This document shows, one piece after another, positions 32,565 to 41,711 of a DNA stretch of 60,942 nucleotides. Both the position numbers and the translations under genes were made by a program. The stretch lies in NCBI GenBank assembly GCA_003343705.1, contig QAKR01000016.1, forward strand, positions 1 to 60,942, in the 5' to 3' direction. The stretch comes from Clostridiales bacterium. Lineage in GTDB: Bacteria > Bacillota > Clostridia > Oscillospirales > UBA644. The notes under the pieces are model-generated. The model did no database searches. It worked only from the letters and a program-made list of their open reading frames with translations, and was not told where the DNA came from. Each line of letters opens with the position of its first letter. The stretch's first letter is position 1.

Positions 32565-33448
32565 AAACTGCTTTTATAACCGTATGCGGACGTGCAAATG
32601 TCGGTAAATCTACTCTGATGAATGCTTTAATTGGCGAGAAAGTCTCAATTATTTCCGATAAGCCGCAAACAACACGAAATAAAATAACAGGAATTTATAA
32701 CGCACCCGACGTTCAACTTGTGTTTATTGATACTCCAGGTGTACTTGTTCCTAAAAACAAACTGGGCGAGCATATGCTCAAAGAAGTAAATGAAGCACTT
32801 GATGAAGTTGATATTATATTGCTTGTGGCAGAATGTCGTAAGCCTGGTATGCAAGAGCATAATCTTCTTGAAAGATTTAAGGGTCAGACAGTCATTCTTG
32901 TTTTAAATAAAGTTGATAAAGTCCCTAAAAAAGATGTTGCTGAAGCGATTATGGCATATTCGCAAATATTTGATTTTCGTTCTATTATACCTACAAGTGC
33001 GCTTCGTAATGATGGGGTTAAAATAGTTCTTGACGAGCTGTTAGCTCTCGCTGAAGAAGGTCCTGCTTATTATCCTGAAGACACTTACACTTCTCAAACA
33101 GTTCGACAGATGGTTTCAGAAATAGTTCGCGAAAAGATTTTACGTAACATGTACGATGAAATTCCCCACGGTATTGCTGTTGAGCCTATTATTTTTAAAG
33201 AGCGTGAAAATAAAAACGGTGAACCTGTAACAGATGTTATAATGAATATTATTTGCGAACGTGAAACACACAAGGGAATGATAATAGGTAAAAACGGGCA
33301 AATGCTTAAAAAAATGGCTTCTCAGGCCCGTCAGGATATGGAAAAGCTTTTGGATACAAAGGTTTATCTGGAATGTCATGTTAAAGTTAAAGAAAACTGG
33401 CGTGACAGCGAAAAGTTGATAACCGAACTCGGCCTTTATGATGAATAG
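32561..33448 (+). CDS. era: Ribosome-assembly GTPase Era
   Basis: Era binds 16S rRNA and promotes assembly of the small ribosomal subunit. The 295-residue sequence shows G1 GRANVGKSTLMNALIG, G2 in PQTTRNKITGI, G3 DTPG, and G4 NKVD, followed by a KH domain with GMIIGKNGQMLKKMASQAR near 235-255 and the C-terminal VKENWRDSEK. Length and motif order are normal. It overlaps recO by 11 bp and dgkA by 4 bp. Confidence 0.97.
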   Translation: MKTAFITVCGRANVGKSTLMNALIGEKVSIISDKPQTTRNKITGIYNAPDVQLVFIDTPGVLVPKNKLGEHMLKEVNEALDEVDIILLVAECRKPGMQEHNLLERFKGQTVILVLNKVDKVPKKDVAEAIMAYSQIFDFRSIIPTSALRNDGVKIVLDELLALAEEGPAYYPEDTYTSQTVRQMVSEIVREKILRNMYDEIPHGIAVEPIIFKERENKNGEPVTDVIMNIICERETHKGMIIGKNGQMLKKMASQARQDMEKLLDTKVYLECHVKVKENWRDSEKLITELGLYDE

Positions 33449-34181
33449 TACAATAAGCAAAGAAATTAACGCTCTTGTTTTAAAGAGCGTTCCCTATAAA
33501 GAAAGCAGCCTTTTGCTTACCGTTTTAACAAAAGAAAGCGGCAAGCAAAATGTGTTATGCCGCGGAGTAAAACGCTGTAAAAAAGAAAAGTTGTTTGCGG
33601 AAAAATTTGCATACTCAAAAATGCGGCTCTATGTCGGGCGCGGTATTCCTGTTGTGGACGATGCCGAGCTGACAGAGCCGTTTTATGCTCTTCGGCAGGA
33701 TATAGAAAAGCTCAGTCTAGCAGAATATTTTTGTGAAGTTGTGCTTTGTATACCATTCGGTAGCGGTGATGATAAAATACTAAGCCTTTTACTAAATTCC
33801 TTTTGGCTTTTATGCGGTTCTGAAGTTTCCCCGCTTGTGGTTAAAACAGCATTCGAGTTAAAATTTGCACAACACGAAGGCTTTGCGCCTATGGATTTTG
33901 ACTGTTCATGCGGAAAACCAGCTGAGAAATGGAGCTTTTCAAGAGGGTTTTTATGTGACGATTGCGCAAAAGGTGACGGCGTTTATGTTTCACAAGCAAT
34001 TATTAATGCGGTTCGGCATATTCTCTCTTACGATGGAAGACGCGCTTATTCGTTTGAAATGAACGAAGAAGCTCTTTCATATCTTTCAAAAATCACAGAG
34101 AAATATTTACAATATCATTTAGACACAAAATTCGATACACTTGAATACTATAAAAAATTTATGGAGGCAGATTTTGGATAA
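33438..34181 (+). CDS. recO: DNA repair protein RecO
   Basis: RecO works with RecF and RecR to load RecA on single-stranded DNA. The 247-residue protein has an N-terminal OB-fold (ALVLKSVPYKESSLLLTVLT), a helical middle and a zinc site with four cysteines (DCSCGK and FLCDDCAKGD). The family is normally 240-270 residues. Two ATGs in a row (33438 and 33441) can serve as start and no clear ribosome binding site is seen, so translation probably relies on coupling to era, which it overlaps. Confidence 0.92.
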   Translation: MMNSTISKEINALVLKSVPYKESSLLLTVLTKESGKQNVLCRGVKRCKKEKLFAEKFAYSKMRLYVGRGIPVVDDAELTEPFYALRQDIEKLSLAEYFCEVVLCIPFGSGDDKILSLLLNSFWLLCGSEVSPLVVKTAFELKFAQHEGFAPMDFDCSCGKPAEKWSFSRGFLCDDCAKGDGVYVSQAIINAVRHILSYDGRRAYSFEMNEEALSYLSKITEKYLQYHLDTKFDTLEYYKKFMEADFG

Positions 34182-36543
34182 AGCACTTAATGCGCTTGAA
34201 TATAAAAAAATTAAAGACGCACTAAAAAACCATGCAATATCGATACCGGCAAAAGATTTATGTGATGATCTTATGCCGTATGAATCTTTTGATGAAGCCG
34301 AAAAAGCTCTTGCTGAAACGGCCGCTGCTGCAGAGCTGCTGCTTTCTTTTGGAGCCCCGTCTTTTTCTTCCTTAAGCGATATACGTAATGCATGTAAACG
34401 TTCACAAAACGGCGCTGTTTTATCAATTAAAGAGCTGTTAGAAGTTTCACGTGTTTTAAAAACAGCGGAAAATCTACAAGTATTTTTAGAAAATCATATT
34501 AATGAGAACGGGGTTTTTTATCAATACCTTGAGCGCATTGTTCCCAACAGGCACTTAGCGGAGAAATTATCCTCATCATTTATGAGTGAAGAAGAAGTGT
34601 CCGATAGTGCCTCTCCTGCACTTCGAGATATCCGACGCAAGCAGATGCAGGCAAAAAATAAGGTTAAAGGCTCGCTTGACGAAATTGTACGATCGGCTAC
34701 ACGCCAAAAATACTTACAGGAAAACATCATTACTATGCGTAATGGACGTTATGTAATTCCAGTTAAAGCTGAATATCGTGGTGAAATAAACGGTCTTGTA
34801 CATGACACATCCTCCTCTGGGGCGACGTTGTTTATTGAGCCTTTATCTGTTGTACAGGCAAATAATGAACTCGCTGTTCTTGAAGCTGAGGAACAACGTG
34901 AAATCGAACGGATACTATCTGAGCTTTCAGCAGATGTTGGAACATATGCAGAGAATATAACGGAGGATTTTCTTGTTTGTCGGTTTATTGATTTCTGTTT
35001 TGCAAAAGCAAGATACTCAGATGAGCTTAAAGCTGTAAAGCCTATACTTAATAAAAAAGGCTTTATAAGTATTAAGGCTGCAAGACATCCGCTTATTAAC
35101 AAAATGGTTTGTGTTCCTATAGATGTTGAACTTGGTAGCGCCTACACAGCACTTATAGTTACCGGCCCTAACACAGGCGGTAAAACAGTTTCACTTAAAA
35201 CAACAGGGCTGTTATGTTTAATGGCAAAATCAGGTCTTTTCGTCCCTGCAAAGGACGAACCGCAGATAGCCTTTTTTGATAATATATTTGCAGATATAGG
35301 TGATGAACAGAGTATAGAGCAAAGTCTGTCTACTTTTTCAGCTCATATGAAAAATATTATAGATATTGTGGCTCGAGTTTCTGAAAATTCCCTTGTTTTG
35401 CTTGACGAGCTGGGTTCGGGTACAGACCCCGAAGAGGGTGCAGCGTTGGCAATAGCTATAATTGAATATATTCAGTCTCTCGGTGCAAAGGTTATGTCTA
35501 CTACCCATTATGCAGAGCTGAAACTTTACGCACTGCAAACAAAGTTTGTTGAAAACGCATCCTGTGAATTTGATGTTGCAACGCTTAAACCCACATATAG
35601 GCTTATTACGGGCATACCAGGAAAATCCAACGCTTTCGCAATTGCTGCACGTCTCGGACTTGATGAGCTTATTATAGACAGTGCAAAATATCATATGGAT
35701 ACTGAAAGCGTTAAGTTTGAAAAGGTTATTGCAGATCTTGAAACTAACAGAAAAACCGTTGAAAGAGATGCCGAATTAGCACAAAAGCTGAAGCAAAAAG
35801 CCGAAGAAGAACTGCAATCCGCTGAAAAGCTACGCCAGACCCTCAAGCAGTCTGCGGATGATGAACTGAAAAAAGCAAGAGAAAAAGCAGCTGAAATTCT
35901 TGAAACAGCTCGCCGTAATGCAGACCGTGCGCTTGATGATATAGATACACTTCGTAAAGAAAAAGAGAAAGCAGATTTTAAAGCAAGAATTACACAGACA
36001 CGTACAGACATTTCTAAAAAACTGGAAAAATCTGAAGAAGAGCTGGGCGTGCATATAAAACCTGAACGTAAAAAACCGCAACGTCAGCTGATGAAAGGTG
36101 ATACTGTTAAAATTTATAGCTTAGGCAAGCAAGGCACTTTAATGGAAGATTCTGCAGGTAAGAAAAAAGTTGAAGTTTTAATGGGTATAATGAAAACAAA
36201 GATATCAGTAGATGATCTTGAGTTATGTGAGCAAAAAGCTCAATACGATTACAAGCCTCCTTCTGTTTCTTCAACCGGAATATCTCGCGGAAGCCGCTCT
36301 GTGCAGACAGAGCTTGATATTCGCGGAATGACAGGCCTTGACGCAGACGGTTTGATTGATGAATTTTTAGATAACTGCTCACTTTCTGGGTTGAATATTG
36401 TAAGTATAATTCACGGAAAAGGTACAGGTGCTTTACGTACAGCAGTGTGGCAAAAGCTCAAACGCCATAAGCTTGTAAAGGAATTCCGCTTGGGTGTATA
36501 CGGGGAAGGCGAAAGCGGAGTTACAATAGTAACATTAAAATAA
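34174..36543 (+). CDS. mutS2: Endonuclease MutS2
   Basis: MutS2 suppresses recombination or, in Bacillus, acts on collided ribosomes; it is not a mismatch-repair protein. The 789-residue chain has a core clamp region, a Walker A (TGPNTGGKTVSLKTTGLL), LLDELGSGTDPEEG as Walker B, a long Glu/Lys coiled coil at about 515-640, and a C-terminal Smr nuclease domain (LDIRGMTGLDADG and IHGKGTGALR). The frame is open back to 34141, but TTG at 34174 with GGAGG at 34163-34167 is the right start and overlaps recO. It is the last gene of the housekeeping run. Confidence 0.95.
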   Translation: MDKALNALEYKKIKDALKNHAISIPAKDLCDDLMPYESFDEAEKALAETAAAAELLLSFGAPSFSSLSDIRNACKRSQNGAVLSIKELLEVSRVLKTAENLQVFLENHINENGVFYQYLERIVPNRHLAEKLSSSFMSEEEVSDSASPALRDIRRKQMQAKNKVKGSLDEIVRSATRQKYLQENIITMRNGRYVIPVKAEYRGEINGLVHDTSSSGATLFIEPLSVVQANNELAVLEAEEQREIERILSELSADVGTYAENITEDFLVCRFIDFCFAKARYSDELKAVKPILNKKGFISIKAARHPLINKMVCVPIDVELGSAYTALIVTGPNTGGKTVSLKTTGLLCLMAKSGLFVPAKDEPQIAFFDNIFADIGDEQSIEQSLSTFSAHMKNIIDIVARVSENSLVLLDELGSGTDPEEGAALAIAIIEYIQSLGAKVMSTTHYAELKLYALQTKFVENASCEFDVATLKPTYRLITGIPGKSNAFAIAARLGLDELIIDSAKYHMDTESVKFEKVIADLETNRKTVERDAELAQKLKQKAEEELQSAEKLRQTLKQSADDELKKAREKAAEILETARRNADRALDDIDTLRKEKEKADFKARITQTRTDISKKLEKSEEELGVHIKPERKKPQRQLMKGDTVKIYSLGKQGTLMEDSAGKKKVEVLMGIMKTKISVDDLELCEQKAQYDYKPPSVSSTGISRGSRSVQTELDIRGMTGLDADGLIDEFLDNCSLSGLNIVSIIHGKGTGALRTAVWQKLKRHKLVKEFRLGVYGEGESGVTIVTLK

Positions 36544-36565
36544 AAAATGAACGGTAAATAATGAT

Positions 36566-37312
36566 ATGAAAAAATTAGAACAAGCAATTGAAATTCTACA
36601 TGAAAAAAACGATAGCAAAGCTTTGTTGTCAGTGTTTAATCTTCTCAGCCAATTTGCGCAAGAGGGGGCTCAGTTTATTGTTCCCATTAATGTAAAAGAA
36701 GAAAAAACTGAAAATCTTGCCCCGGAGCAAGGAAAAAAAGATAAAATGAATTTTACTCTTTGTACAGTAACCACCTCTGAAAAAGGTGTATATTTTCCAG
36801 CTTTTACAACAAAAGACGAATCTTCAAAAGGGCAGGATAGTTCAACTATTACCCTTCCTATTATCCAACTTTTTGATTTTACACTTAAACAGCCCTCAGT
36901 TGACGGAATAATTCTTAACCCGTTTGGGGCATCCCTTATTCTTAATAAAGAGATGATCTCAGATCTAGCTTCCGATATACAGGATAATTCATCTGTGCAA
37001 GAATTTGAAGCAGAAAAAGACGTTCCTGTAAAGTATGGGATTCCCAATCCTCACCCTGAAAAATTAACAGAGGTCGCCGCTGATGTTATGCGTGGGATGG
37101 CTGATGTTTTAAGTGCATATCTTTTAACCGCAAAAAGAGGCGAAGAAACAAGTTATTTAATGATAGTTGATGCTGATACTTCAGATTTAAAAACATTATT
37201 TGCAAAAATATATAATGTTTGCGGTTATTATTCCGATATTCCGATAGATTTTGTTCCTCTGGAACCTTTCAGAAAGATAGTTTCTAAAATTCAACCGTTT
37301 TATATAAAATAA
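36566..37312 (+). CDS. SseB-family protein
   Basis: This 248-residue cytoplasmic protein has an N-terminal SseB domain with the characteristic LSQFAQEGAQFIVPI and VDGIILNPFGASLILNKEMI, and a second domain (about 155-248) resembling the SseB C-terminal half. The family is named after enhanced serine sensitivity; its biochemical role is unknown. It begins 22 bp after mutS2 with only a weak ribosome binding site. It is followed by 142 bp of AT-rich sequence with no clear terminator before the Cys-rich secreted protein. Confidence 0.8.
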   Translation: MKKLEQAIEILHEKNDSKALLSVFNLLSQFAQEGAQFIVPINVKEEKTENLAPEQGKKDKMNFTLCTVTTSEKGVYFPAFTTKDESSKGQDSSTITLPIIQLFDFTLKQPSVDGIILNPFGASLILNKEMISDLASDIQDNSSVQEFEAEKDVPVKYGIPNPHPEKLTEVAADVMRGMADVLSAYLLTAKRGEETSYLMIVDADTSDLKTLFAKIYNVCGYYSDIPIDFVPLEPFRKIVSKIQPFYIK

Positions 37313-37454
37313 TACTATATGTAAAAAGATAATAATTTTTTAGTATTAAAATAATTATATAAAAAAATTTAAGATTAATGAATGGATTCCCGTTTTATAA
37401 TCGTATTGTAGGTGAAAGGGTAAAACCTTATCATAAAAAACGGAGGAATCTAAA

Positions 37455-37874
37455 ATGAAAAAACTTATTGCAATCAGCGCAGCGGCGTTAATACTGTTAA
37501 CGGCAACAGTTTCTTTGTATGCTTCAAATTCAGGTAATGAAGACGTTCCTGAATACACAGCAACAGATGAAATCGTACAGGAAACGGAAGCACCGGCTTC
37601 AGTTTGCCCAAATGGTCAAAACGGAGAATGCGACAAAGGACTCTGCCAAAAAGATGAAAACGGCCAATGTGACCCGGAAAATTGCCCTAATAATCAGACT
37701 CCGCCAAAAGATGGCACAGGCATGAAATACGGCAAGCAAAATGAAAACGGCCAGTATAGACAAAATTGTGATAATAATCAAAACGGTCAATGCACAAATT
37801 CCGAAAACTGCACAAATAATGGTTTAAAACCCCAAGACGGAACAGGCTTACAAAGACGTATAGGAAGAAAGTAA
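37455..37874 (+). CDS. Small secreted Cys/Asn/Gly-rich repeat protein
   Basis: This 139-residue protein is not in a family I recognise. A signal peptide (MKKLIAISAAALILLTATVS, likely cleaved near residue 24) leads to an acidic, low-complexity mature part with regularly spaced cysteines: CPNGQNGECDKGLCQ, CDPENCPN, NCDNNQNGQCTNSENC, and two copies of a DGTG turn (PPKDGTGM and PQDGTGL). The cysteine-turn pattern suggests metal or disulfide clusters. It has a strong CGGAGG site. The ECF sigma gene follows after 23 bp and the anti-sigma has a similar Asn/Gly-rich tail, so it probably belongs to that signalling unit. Confidence 0.7.
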   Translation: MKKLIAISAAALILLTATVSLYASNSGNEDVPEYTATDEIVQETEAPASVCPNGQNGECDKGLCQKDENGQCDPENCPNNQTPPKDGTGMKYGKQNENGQYRQNCDNNQNGQCTNSENCTNNGLKPQDGTGLQRRIGRK

Positions 37875-37897
37875 AATAATTTTACGGCGGTGTAAAC

Positions 37898-38377
37898 GTG
37901 CGGAGCGAAACAGATACAAACAGGGTAATAGGGCTATACTCTGATACTGTCAGACGTATATGTTTTATGTATCTGAAAAACAAACAGGATACGGAAGATA
38001 TATTTCAAACGGTGTTTTTGAAATATCTTCTGTATCCTGGCGAGTTTGAAAGCATCGAGCATGAAAAAGCCTGGTTTATACGAGTTACAATTAATGCATG
38101 TAAAGATTTACTTAAGAGCTTTTTTCATAGCCGGACGGTGTCTATTGATGTTCTTTCCGAGGAAGTAGCTGCGGTTAATGATGATAACCGTGAATTACTT
38201 CAACTTGTTTTGAATTTACCTAAAAAGTATAAGGATGTTGTTTATCTTTTTTATTATGAGGGATATACAGCCCCACAGATTTCAAAGATTCTCGGAAAAA
38301 ACGAAAATACAGTTTACACGACGCTTTCGAGGGCCAAAGCTATGTTGAAAACGGAACTGGTAGGTGAAGTTGAGTGA
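37898..38377 (+). CDS. ECF-type RNA polymerase sigma factor
   Basis: This 159-residue sigma factor has region 2 (VIGLYSDTVRRICFMYLKNK, then DTEDIFQTVFLKYLLYPGEF) and region 4 with a helix-turn-helix (GYTAPQISKILGKNENTVYT, TLSRAKAML) but no region 3, the layout of extracytoplasmic-function sigma factors. It starts with GTG at 37898 after a weak GGCGG. Its stop overlaps the next gene, a membrane protein with an RsgI-type domain, as expected for a sigma/anti-sigma pair. No promoter matching a known ECF consensus could be identified with confidence. Confidence 0.9.
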   Translation: MRSETDTNRVIGLYSDTVRRICFMYLKNKQDTEDIFQTVFLKYLLYPGEFESIEHEKAWFIRVTINACKDLLKSFFHSRTVSIDVLSEEVAAVNDDNRELLQLVLNLPKKYKDVVYLFYYEGYTAPQISKILGKNENTVYTTLSRAKAMLKTELVGEVE

Positions 38378-39144
38378 ATAAACTAAAAAATGCGTTGAAC
38401 GATATAAAAGCAAGCGATGAGCTAAAACAGAATACGGCTGTGTTTTTGCAAAAAGAACGTGAAAAGAAAGAGAGAGGTCAGTTTTCAAATGTAATACGAT
38501 TAACTATTGCTGCGGTCTGTTTTTTGTTTGCGGTTGTTTGTATTAGCGGTTTTGTATTATATTATTCACCTTATTCTTATATTAGCATAGATGTAAACCC
38601 TTCTATAGAGCTTTCCGTAAATAGGTTTGATCGAGTTGTTTCGGTTAAAGCATATAACAACGACGGAAATATGCTTATAAAAAACATCTCTCTTTTTAAT
38701 AAACGTTATACTGATGCAATTGAAACATTGTTTTCAGAGAATAAATTTACTTCCTATCTGGGTGATAACTCTTTATTGACTTTTACGGTTGTATCACAAA
38801 AAGAAAGTGAAATTATTAATAACATTCAGGCTTGTAACGGATATGCTCAATATAAAGCCAATTGTTTCGGCGCAAAAAATGAAGATATTTCTAAAGCTCA
38901 TGAAACAGGCCTTTCATTTGGTAAATATAAAAAATATATGGAGCTTTTACAATATGATCCGGAAATAACTCCGGAAGAATGTATCAATATGTCAATGCGA
39001 GAGCTTCAGGATCTTATAAATAAATATACGTCAAGCAGCGATGATAAAAAAGACGGTGACGGAGAAAATAAACCTCAAAACGGAAATGGTATGCAAAACG
39101 GTAAAGGCAATCAGAATGGTAACGGGTATGGTAAAAATAGTTAA
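38374..39144 (+). CDS. RsgI-like transmembrane anti-sigma factor
   Basis: This 256-residue protein has a short cytoplasmic part (about 1-43), one transmembrane helix (about 44-66, LTIAAVCFLFAVVCISGFVL), and an outer domain beginning YISIDVNPSIELSVNRFDRV and VVSVKAYNNDG, the hallmark of RsgI-family anti-sigma proteins. The C-terminus is a Gly/Asn/Lys low-complexity tail (about 228-256). Known RsgI proteins pair with SigI and bear carbohydrate-binding or enzyme modules; this one is paired with an ECF sigma and has none. GTG at 38374 overlaps the sigma gene stop (GTGA). Confidence 0.85.
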   Translation: MNKLKNALNDIKASDELKQNTAVFLQKEREKKERGQFSNVIRLTIAAVCFLFAVVCISGFVLYYSPYSYISIDVNPSIELSVNRFDRVVSVKAYNNDGNMLIKNISLFNKRYTDAIETLFSENKFTSYLGDNSLLTFTVVSQKESEIINNIQACNGYAQYKANCFGAKNEDISKAHETGLSFGKYKKYMELLQYDPEITPEECINMSMRELQDLINKYTSSSDDKKDGDGENKPQNGNGMQNGKGNQNGNGYGKNS

Positions 39145-39203
39145 AAATGATATATAGACTATTAAATTCAATTATTGTTAAATAGGATAAAATAGTAAAA
39201 AAA

Positions 39204-39505
39204 TTCGGTTCATTAAACATGAACCGAAATACAGCGTGTAGACAAAGTTTTATCTACACGCTGTAGGCTAAAGAGAAATGTTCTGATTTGGTTTTTCTGC
39301 GTAGACAGGCGTACAGAGTACGTTGAGACGCAGAAAAACTAAAAGTAAAAAAGCTGATAAAATCAATAAAAACGTGGACTCCCACGTTTTTACACCTTTA
39401 ATATCATAAATATCAAGAAAAAACAACTTTTTTAACCTAAGTTTTTTTATGATCAGGGCGTTTGTCTTCAGTCTAAAAGTCGGTTCATGTTTAATGAACC
39501 GACTT
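39204..39505. repeat. Hairpin-rich intergenic element with inverted ends
   Basis: The 376-bp gap between the anti-sigma gene and trxA has no credible gene but holds five hairpins in a row: 39204-39212/39220-39228; 39230-39242/39253-39265 (13 bp); 39291-39302/39328-39339 (12 bp, with an inner 5-bp stem); 39368-39377/39382-39391; and 39477-39488/39494-39505 (12 bp). The first and last share a 23-bp core in opposite orientation, so the ends of the whole stretch are inverted copies of each other. It could be a MITE-like element, a structured RNA, or a set of terminators of the two convergent genes. Confidence 0.6.
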
Positions 39506-39520
39506 TATAATTACTTATTT

Positions 39521-39832
39521 TTATTGAAGTTCAAGTGCTTCAATAAGCATATCTTTTGTCTTAACGCCCAAAGATCGAGCTACTTCTTCTCCGCCATCAA
39601 TCGTAATTAATGTTGGAATTGACTGAATGTCATAATCTATTGCTGTTTGACGATTTTCATCAATGTTTATTTTAACAAAACGAATTTCAGGAAATTCTTC
39701 CGACAGCTGTTCCAGAACAGGGCCTATCATTTTGCATGGACCACACCAGTCCGCATAAAAATCCACAACAACTTTACCGTCGTATAAAATAACATCGGAT
39801 TCAAAATCGTGTGACATTATCTGCTTAACCAT
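39521..39832 (-). CDS. trxA: Thioredoxin
   Basis: Thioredoxin reduces disulfides in cytoplasmic proteins. The 103-residue protein has the active site YADWCGPCKMIGPVLEQL, the conserved aspartate in VVDFYADW, and the cis-proline turn in SIPTLITIDGG. The ATG at 39830-39832 is preceded by GGAGG inside the last codons of ftsH, and the two genes overlap by 8 bp. The hairpin at 39477-39505 lies just past its stop and could end the transcript. Confidence 0.96.
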   Translation of the reverse strand: MVKQIMSHDFESDVILYDGKVVVDFYADWCGPCKMIGPVLEQLSEEFPEIRFVKINIDENRQTAIDYDIQSIPTLITIDGGEEVARSLGVKTKDMLIEALELQ

Positions 39833-41681
39833 TTACTGCCTCCGGTTCGTTCTTCATCAACGAATCAAATTCTTCTGCAGAAATTTTTTCTTTTTCCAAG
39901 AGACGTTTCGCGATGAGATGTAATTTATCGATATTTTTTGATAAAATTTCTTTTGCACGAATAAAACTATCATCTATAAATCTCTTAACTTCTTCATCGA
40001 TTAAAGAAGCAAGTTCTTCAGAATAATTGCGCTGTTGTGAAGACCAGTCTCTGCCGAGGAAAACTTCGTCGTGTGATGATCCAAATGCAATTGTACCAAC
40101 TTTTTCGCTCATACCGTAACGCATAACCATCTTACGTGCTAATGTTGTAGCTTGTTCTATGTCCCCGGACGCACCTGTCGATATATCGTCAAGACAGAGT
40201 GTTTCGGCAACACGGCCACCAAGCATTGAAACAAGATTATCAAGCATTTCATTTTTAGATGAATAACTCTTATCTTCTTTAGGTACGTAGTAAGTGTATC
40301 CTCCTGCAAGACCTCTGGGAATAATAGATATTTCATGAACTGCATCGTGGTGATCCAAGAAACTTGAAACAACAGCATGGCCTGCTTCATGATATGCAGT
40401 TAGTTTCTTTTCTTTTTCGGAAACTACATTGGACTTCTTTTCAACACCAACAACAACTTTAAGAATTGCATCATCAACATCCTGTGGAATAATAACATTC
40501 CTTTTATGTCTTGCTGCTAAGAGTGCTGCTTCATTAAGAATATTTTCAAGATCTGCAGGGGCAAATCCTGCAGTGGATTTTGCTACGTGTGCAAGATCTA
40601 CGTTTTCTGCAAGAGGTTTATTCTTTGCATGAGCTTTTAAGATAAGTTCTCTAGCACGGACATCAGGAAGATGAATAACGATTTGTCTGTCGAAACGGCC
40701 CGGACGTAAAAGGGCATTATCAAGAACGTCAGGACGGTTTGTTGCCGCCATTACAATAACGCCTTCATTTTCTTCAAAACCATCCATTTCAACCAAAAGC
40801 TGGTTTAATGTTTGTTCTCTTTCATCGTGACCGCCTCCGAGGCCTGCACCTCTCTGGCGACCTACCGCGTCAATTTCGTCTATAAATATTATACAAGGAG
40901 CGTTCTTCTTCGCCTGTTCAAATGTATCACGTACACGAGAAGCACCGACACCTACATATAGTTCAACAAAGTCTGAACCGGAAATTGAGAAAAACGGAAC
41001 ACCGGCTTCGCCTGAAGTAGCTTTTGCAAGATACGTTTTACCTGTACCGGGAGCGCCCACAAGCAAAATACCTCTTGGAATTCTTGCTCCGATCTCAGTG
41101 AATTTTTTAGGATTTTTAAGAAAGTCTACAACTTCAATAAGTTCTTCTTTCTCTTCATCTGCACCGGCAACATCCGCAAACAAAACTTTCTTTTTACTGC
41201 TGTCTCCTACTTTAAGGCGTGCACGGCCAAAGCTCATGGCTTTACCGCCACCGCCGTTCATTTGGTTATACATTATAAATAAAAAGACTACAAAAACGCC
41301 GCCTATTAATAAATAAGGTAAGAGGGAAAGGAAGATAGATGTTTGTGGGGGAGGGACAAGGTCGTAATCCATTACACGTGTTTTAACACCGTTTGTATCT
41401 GTGTTGTAAACAAATTGGTCAACATCTTCAAGAAACAAACCTACATTATAAAGCTCAAAAACTTCAGTTTTCTTAGCCCCGCTTTCATCGGCTTTAAGTG
41501 TAAGATTTAAAGTGGAATTATCAATAACAAAACTTTCAACTTTTTTATCCTCAAAATACTTAAGCACATCTGAATATTTGAGCTTGCGTTCGGATGTCCC
41601 GGATATTAAAAGCATAACAATAAGGGCAAGAATCAGTATTACTACCGCATATATGCCTATGTTCTTATATTTCTTCATCAT
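39825..41681 (-). CDS. ftsH: ATP-dependent zinc metalloprotease FtsH
   Basis: FtsH is a membrane AAA+ protease that removes damaged and regulatory proteins. The 618-residue chain has two transmembrane helices (about 8-28 and 110-132), an AAA domain with Walker A (GAPGTGKTYLAKATSGEAG, where GAP replaces the common GPP), Walker B (CIIFIDEIDAVGRQRG), the ATNRPDVLDNALLRPGRFD second-region motif, and the zinc-protease HEAGH near residue 430 with a downstream D in ETLCLDDISTGASGD. AAAGGAG precedes two adjacent ATGs; the first is used here. It overlaps trxA, a less usual partner. Confidence 0.97.
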   Translation of the reverse strand: MMKKYKNIGIYAVVILILALIVMLLISGTSERKLKYSDVLKYFEDKKVESFVIDNSTLNLTLKADESGAKKTEVFELYNVGLFLEDVDQFVYNTDTNGVKTRVMDYDLVPPPQTSIFLSLLPYLLIGGVFVVFLFIMYNQMNGGGGKAMSFGRARLKVGDSSKKKVLFADVAGADEEKEELIEVVDFLKNPKKFTEIGARIPRGILLVGAPGTGKTYLAKATSGEAGVPFFSISGSDFVELYVGVGASRVRDTFEQAKKNAPCIIFIDEIDAVGRQRGAGLGGGHDEREQTLNQLLVEMDGFEENEGVIVMAATNRPDVLDNALLRPGRFDRQIVIHLPDVRARELILKAHAKNKPLAENVDLAHVAKSTAGFAPADLENILNEAALLAARHKRNVIIPQDVDDAILKVVVGVEKKSNVVSEKEKKLTAYHEAGHAVVSSFLDHHDAVHEISIIPRGLAGGYTYYVPKEDKSYSSKNEMLDNLVSMLGGRVAETLCLDDISTGASGDIEQATTLARKMVMRYGMSEKVGTIAFGSSHDEVFLGRDWSSQQRNYSEELASLIDEEVKRFIDDSFIRAKEILSKNIDKLHLIAKRLLEKEKISAEEFDSLMKNEPEAVNG

Positions 41682-41711
41682 TTTCTCCTTTAGTTTGAAT
41701 ATGTGTAATTA

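Noticed and set aside
37313..37454. ECF-type promoter before the Cys-rich secreted protein
   Set aside because: Several strings (for example near 37391-37415) have a faint resemblance to ECF or SigI boxes, but none has both elements at proper spacing.
39204..39505. tRNA gene, integron attC site or CRISPR repeat in the hairpin-rich gap
   Set aside because: No cloverleaf with T-loop signature, no attC core sites and no regularly spaced identical repeats are present; hairpins differ from each other except for the inverted end pair.
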